Shown here: positions 58,500 to 64,000 of the stretch, in pieces
How positions within the stretch are numbered: position 1 is the stretch's first letter
How the letters are laid out: each line of letters begins with the position of its first letter
Source: Kudoa neothunni
Taxonomy: Eukaryota; Cnidaria
Assembly: GCA_964304625.1 (NCBI GenBank)
Contig: OZ199839.1
Span: 2,294,001 to 2,358,000 of the forward strand
DNA length: 64,000 bases
Reading direction: 5' to 3'
Notes under the pieces: model-generated
The model's input: only the letters and a program-made list of their open reading frames with translations
Databases searched by the model: none
Told to the model about the DNA's origin: nothing
Translations under genes and position numbers: made by a program

Positions 58500-60174
58500 A
58501 ATTCTGTATGATTATTTAACTTTTGAAATTATCGTCGATTTTGCGTTCATCTATATCTATCTGCTGGTCACTTTGCATATTACACAAGTCTTAAGACAAG
58601 CTATTAATAAATAACTTGGTTGAGGATGCTTCAAAAATTTTGTTCATTTCTGTCTTTTAATTTGCTTTAAATTTGGTATCTAATATTTATTTGAGAAAAT
58701 TACGCTTTTATTAGTACTATTTCTTCTTTCAATCGACTGGTTATTTTATTCCTGATTATCGTATTTCGAATGACCTCGATGGTTTCACCATTTACTTGAA
58801 GTTAATTGCACTATTTTAAATGAACATTTTATGCCAATATTTAATAATGTTTCTAGCCCTAAAACATTTTTATCTCTAATGTAGCTTCAACTATCTTAAT
58901 AGCAATTACTGAACGAAGGATAAATTCATTGCAACATCCTGCAGACGTTGGCATAGCTGGTTTGTGTAGACTTGTGCATTTTATAGGCGCTTTGGATAGA
59001 ATTTTAATTTTTCTTTGGAGATTTCATGTACTTGTGCAATGAGACTAGACGTATCATTGTTATTAGATGGAAAATTATCATGTATACATTCGCTGGCAGG
59101 AAATTTCTCGTTTAATGTAAATGGAATAATAATGTTTCACATGATTTACATTAATGCTAAAAGAATAAATGGTGATCTTTATCAATAAAGCCCATCGTAA
59201 AAATCTGAAATACCTATTAAATATCAAAATGATTATTTTAGTTGAAATGATATCGTAAAATAATTTATTTAAAATCATTGTTGCAAACAAACTACATTAA
59301 CACACACTCGCGTGTTCTTAATTAACGTATCACATATATCAATACTTCTTGTTGTATAAAATCAATATAACAAGCTTTAAAAATCACTTATACATTAACT
59401 TAAAAGTGAATTTATTGAATAAAAATATTAAAAAATGTCTGCATATTTGACCAATTTAGAGGTAAAATGTCAACTAATTTATTTTCTTTTGAATATTGTA
59501 TCAATAATAGTTCATTTATTGTTATATTTAGTTATGAAATTAAAATTTTGATAGAGACGTTATTTTAGTAGATATTCCCATCCGTTGCAATAGTCACTGC
59601 CGTAAAATTTACCGTGTCGATAGCTTTTGTCATCCTTTTTAATTTATGTATTTTATTCTCCGAGTATACATTCTCAATTTCGAGTAAGGTTGAGCATTTT
59701 GGCGCTTATATTTTAAATCGATATAATAGATATGCCTCTATTAAAATATTCATTGGAATAATCTGATTAGCCTGTAAAGTTACTCCCTAAAATTTAACTT
59801 AATAGGCATAATTTGACAAATTATAAAACACTCCTTTATCATCTAAGTATCCCTATTATATTTGAATATTTTGAGAAATATTCAAATTTTTATGCATTTT
59901 ACATAAATAATAAAAATGATTCATCAAGAGTAAATATACCGAACAGAAACAATGCTAGAAATTTAGGAATTTATTTTTTGCATATAAAATCTATTATACC
60001 AAAATCAACCAACTAATATTATCTAAATAATTGAATATATTTATTATTGTAAATACGATAAATGTTCAAATGGGTGATAGTTCTCTAGGAGAGTTTCAGC
60101 AATCCAAGTTCTATTTATGAGCCTGAATTTCTTCGAAGTAGTGTCCGTAAACCATCGTTCCTTTGGATAAAATT
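58500..60174. other. intergenic, no supported gene
   Basis: AT-rich. Short frames on both strands (for example 59078-59290 and 59813-60016) show no start context, splice support or family match. Confidence 0.5.
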
Positions 60175-61133
60175 TTATTTTTGAAGCTCATATAAAATTT
60201 CATACGGTATATTCGTTGTGGAACTTTGTCGATTGATAAATTCGACATATGTCAAGAAATTAATGCTACAGAGTTCTTCATCAGTACAATAAGTACTGTA
60301 ATCACGATCCCTTTGAAGGCGCGCAAAGAGGAAACCACCTATTTGTGAAACAAATTGGCACTAAATATATCCATAAATTTTAGTAATACTTCAAAAATCA
60401 AATACGCTCCTAATGTCTGCCATATTATTATATCTTTCGGTGCATATTGCTCTCATTACTAACGTCGCGACGTTGTCATCAACGAATAATTTGATAATTT
60501 TACCAAATATCTAGATATTCTAATAAAATGTCGGAATAAAAAAATCTTGTTACCGCACACTTACCGCACCATAATTCTTGTCGGGTCAGATTAACTAAAA
60601 AATTGTTATCTAAGGTGTTATATGAATAATTATAATTATTCGAAATTAATTTAATATTTAATTGAAATTAAGGAATAATAATATTACGATTGAAATTTTA
60701 TAAATGAAAATAAATTTATACTTACTTGTGTTATTGACACAATTTTGGTTACCCACACAATAACCACTGTGAATCGCCATGGTGTTAGCAAAATTACCAA
60801 TCGAAGAATCAATTTGTGAGGGATCAAAGAGCTAAGGGATATTTATTGAAAATACTTAAAGAATGAAATACATGTAATCCAACTGAATGTGAGTGGCGTG
60901 TTAAAAAACTTTGTGTGTGGCTAATGAGTACATTTTTTGATTCATCTGTAAGACGGTAATAACGGGAAGCAGGGTAATGCTATGAAAGTTAAACATACAA
61001 ACCACTGACATCTAGTTACCGGAGCAGATGGTAATGTTATGCTCACATGATAATTAATGTAAATTGCACCTAAATATTTTGTAAGGCTCAAAAATAAATA
61101 AAATATACAGAAGAGAATTAATAATGCCGCCAT
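60175..61133 (-). CDS. secreted or membrane-anchored cysteine-containing protein, six exons, unrecognised
   Basis: Minus-strand exons 61047-61133, 60910-61011, 60726-60831, 60565-60594, 60390-60451 and 60175-60360 close in frame to 190 residues. The intron phases and total length are all consistent, which is strong support for a real gene although no single exon exceeds 62 codons. Exon 1 encodes a hydrophobic signal or anchor (MAALLILFCIFYLFLSL). The remainder includes FDPSQIDSSIGNFANT, GYCVGNQNCVNNT with a possible N-glycosylation site (NNT), RQELWC, IIIWQTLGAYLIFECQ and TYCTDEELCS, with at least eight cysteines after the signal. Introns are 29-131 nt. I do not recognise a family. Confidence 0.55.
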
Positions 61134-61644
61134 ATCAAACAAATTTGTTTTTGAATCTAAGGAGTCACGTCTCTTGAGTATTTATAGTAGTTTTTCTTAT
61201 CGGTAAAATTATAGAGAAGTATCTTTATCAATAATTTATTTTTAATAATAAATTAACTCTATCGAGAGGTTATTATGAAACATATATTCGTGAATTTTTA
61301 TGTCTTATTAAGGTCAGTACATGATTAAAGGAATGAACCTAAATTTATTTTCGGCTTTTCCCAAATATATTATCTATATTTAAAACAATATAACTATATA
61401 AACTTAATATATCTGGTCCCAAAAAACTTAGGAATTTAAAATTAAGTTTCATATTTCTTTCAATTTCTATCATGTCCAAATAAAGGCGTGACATCATTTC
61501 TTGTTAGGTATATTTTTAATAATTAACATCATTCTTGATGAGAATAAAATTATTCTATAAAATTTAAACATAAAAATAAATTTAAATGTTCCTTATGAGC
61601 TTTCCTTACAGATTTGAGATTTTTAAATTCGAAGCATTTATATA
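61134..61644. other. intergenic, no supported gene
   Basis: AT-rich. It includes the presumed promoter of the minus-strand gene starting at 61133. Confidence 0.45.
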
Positions 61645-61648
61645 TTAA

Positions 61649-62592
61649 CCCTCCAATGATTTTGGGGTAACATTTACCTCATGTTTTTTTTGATTAAAAA
61701 TATTTCAAAAAATGTAGAAAATTTCAAATTTAAATATAATAAAATTCCTATGGGTAGTTTTTGTAGAAGGTAAGGAAATGTTGGATAAATTAATTGAATC
61801 ACATGCGCGACTTTATGAAGATGTGTGATTCTAATGGTTTCATAGATGAATTTTGTTTATCAGAGAATGAATATCATGGTGTTGGAAAAAATTGATCATA
61901 GAGACATTACGTCAAAAACTAGAGATACCACCATGCCTCCAATCATCACCAAATAGAGGCCGTTGGGGCAGTATTTTAGTATTCCGTGAAAAGTATATGT
62001 TGGTATCTTGTGTTTCCAATAAATCAAAATGCGTGATTTTCTCAAAGAAATCGTTGAACAGTTAAACAAAACATTGTTGACAACAAATTCCACAAACAAA
62101 ACAATAAAAATAGGTCTCAGCATTGTTTATGCATCCCAACAGGAACCTCTTCTTAATGCAAATCGAGAAACATGTGTACAGAGTGAGAGGAAAAATGATA
62201 AAAAATCTCCTAAATGGCGCGAATATTGTTATAAATTTTACTGTCTATTTCACGAATTTAAAAACAGTTTTAACTTCTCGTAACTCTCAAGAATTCTTCT
62301 TATGTTTTGTTTTAATATTTCAACTGGCGCAACACGTTCAATTCCGCTGCATTAACGCAATTATTTTTTTAATGAAACATCGATGTGTATCGATATAAGA
62401 AGACGGATCGTAAGCGAAGCCGATTATGCCAAAATTTAATATAAATTTTACAGCGTTTCATCCATAGGAATTAAGAATTATTCAATAATATTGATTATTA
62501 GATTTTTTAAAGTGTTGTAATTCAAAAAAATGTATGGTAAAATTTACCCCAAAGTCCATTAAACGTTCATCGTTTTTGAGATCATTAGAGGG
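61649..62592. mobile_element. piggyBac-like MITE, second family member
   Basis: The left end TTAA|CCCTCCAATGATTTTGGGG and the right end, inverted, CCCTCTAATGATCT share the end sequence of the 11914-12759 element. Both sides also carry the subterminal TTTGGGGTAA...TTTACC motif (61665-61680 and 62533-62552). TTAA is intact on the left (61645-61648) but diverged on the right. An open frame at 62029-62283 has no recognised homology and is not called as a gene. Confidence 0.65.
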
Positions 62593-64000
62593 TTTCAAGT
62601 GATTAATAATTTAAATAATGTTTGAGGATCTCATAACTAATTGAAGCGTTGAATAAATCTAGTTAAATAAGTAATTACCATGATTCCTCCCAGGGACCAT
62701 ACGCGGTGTTGATGGGTATCCTGGGTCTAATAGGATATTTTTATTAATTCTAAGTTTATATTATGTAATAATTTCAATTAATTCACTACTAAGTGATTAA
62801 TGAAAAAAATTATACAACTAGACGATATCTTTACAGAATGAATGTTATTTTATATTTAAAAACGACTTCAGTAATAACAAATATATGAACATTTTGGTAT
62901 AATTGACTGAAATGTTTCAAACAAAATATATCCACTTGGCTTTTGTTTGATCGTTTTTTGTTCAAATATTTAATTCTTAAATTTTATTAATTAATTTTTC
63001 TATTTCTAATATATTAAACAAAAGTTATAAAAAAACTCTTCCATTGAATAGAGGGTATAGTTATCCTCACATTTGAACCTTATTATAGTAGGCATGACTT
63101 AACACATGAATCAGTTGTATATATCAATATTTACATTAAATAACACAATACAATCTTTTATATATAGTAAAATATGTTGAAACTATAATTCTAATATACC
63201 GATATTAATATAATAGTCGAGCTGTTGTGATACCATAGAAGTTTAATATTTAGGCATCTATATAGATAAAGTTTTAATATTAACTATACGATTGTCATTA
63301 TATAAAAATAAGTAATAAACGGTAAAAATGTTTCTTTCAATAACTTAATTAATAAGAATTGGAAGAAAGGAATTTCTACTGATTCTGACCAACGTTAATC
63401 CTTATACTTCCATATACTTATTTTTGAAATTATGAACAGCATTACATGTTTCTGTTATAATTAAATATTATCATAATAATTAAAAATATTAGCTCTTATT
63501 TTTTAGGTATTTTCTTTGTTTATTAGACTCTTGTAAATACGATTTAAGTTTAACCATAATATTTTTGTTGTAATCAGATATTAACATTAAGGACAATTCT
63601 TGGGTTATGAAGGTTTCAACAACAGTATATTAATGAGTTACTTCTATTATGATAATAGATATCTGAAGATACTTTCGTACATCAGATTGCAGTGCACTCT
63701 AACGTTTACATTTTCGTATCAAGATATAAGTTATAAAGTTTATTTGATTGATCCGAATAATAAACACTGAATGATTTTAGATAAGAATTTAAAAAACGAA
63801 TTTTGCTCAGCCTGATTCGTCGTATATAAAGAAAAAATGATGACTCCTTAATAAATCTCATATTTAAATTATATCTGGGATTCAACTATAATTTATTGAT
63901 TATAGCATTGAGAATATTTTTCTGGCAATGTAAATGTTGGGAAATACTAATTTGCCCATCATATCAAATGTTCATTTGAAATTTAGATCAACAAGAGGAA
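62593..64000. other. intergenic, no supported gene
   Basis: AT-rich sequence to the window edge. No frame, repeat ends or RNA gene recognised. Confidence 0.5.

Noticed and set aside
61896-62398. Overlapping frames on both strands inside the piggyBac-like MITE
   Set aside because: No recognisable transposase blocks, and frames overlap on both strands; treated as chance within a non-autonomous element.
1-64000. CRISPR arrays, bacterial-type operons, phage or integrated virus modules
   Set aside because: No regularly spaced repeats, no ribosome-binding-site-led gene runs, and no capsid, polymerase or integrase frames of viral type were seen. The window is eukaryotic throughout.

Overview
This window is a piece of an AT-rich animal nuclear genome. 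Genes are split by very short GT..AG introns, mostly 27-80 nt and the shortest supported ones 27-29 nt. The products include a Kunitz-domain array, an Ig-like membrane protein, a mitochondrial BCKDH E1-alpha, CDC6, a CNOT7/8-type deadenylase and the tethering-complex subunit VPS52, and the repeats are animal DNA transposons. Tiny introns in an AT-rich animal genome would fit a reduced parasitic invertebrate such as an orthonectid or dicyemid. That placement is inference only; no diagnostic rRNA or mitochondrial sequence is present. Exon models were built by hand from frame, splice sites and remembered family sequences.

Left part (1-12 kb): VPS52 lies on the minus strand from 7033 leftward past base 1, with large Helitron-bearing introns. 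A 68-codon gene sits only 44 bp upstream of it in the same direction. Small candidate genes occur at 10.6-11.8 kb. A TGTGTA-type satellite fills 9.44-9.87 kb and a piggyBac-like MITE with intact TTAA duplications lies at 11.9-12.8 kb.

Middle part (14-34 kb): a piggyBac fragment (14.0 kb), CDC6 (16.2-18.0 kb, one frame break in an A6 run), an Ig-like type I membrane protein (18.4-20.1 kb), then MITEs and Helitrons (21.0-24.3 kb). A secreted five-Kunitz protein (24.9-26.3 kb) follows, in which four of the five domains lack the reactive-loop disulfide. Next is a nest of mobile elements (26.4-30.9 kb): a dead Tigger-like element, an apparent 3 kb piggyBac element at its edge, a tRNA-headed SINE inside the piggyBac with an 11 bp target duplication, and an adjoining Helitron. 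BCKDHA follows with nine exons (32.1-34.4 kb).

Right part (36-64 kb): a 70 bp pogo-like MITE, an unrecognised eight-exon gene (37.1-38.1 kb), MULE/ZSWIM-like fragments, a broken Tigger transposase (40.6-41.9 kb), another Tigger-like MITE, a 957-residue single-exon nuclear-type protein with CDK sites and AT-hooks (46.7-49.6 kb), a complete CNOT7/8 deadenylase (52.7-53.9 kb), a Helitron (56.4-57.5 kb), an unrecognised six-exon secreted-type protein (60.2-61.1 kb) and a second piggyBac-type MITE (61.6-62.6 kb).

The recognised genes are housekeeping or membrane/secreted genes scattered among transposon remnants. Apart from the tight VPS52 pair there is no sign of functional clustering. I did not find a convincing new multi-gene system. 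The strongest unusual points are the cysteine-depleted Kunitz array, the operon-like gene pair, the nested transposons with a possibly undescribed SINE, and the two unrecognised spliced genes.
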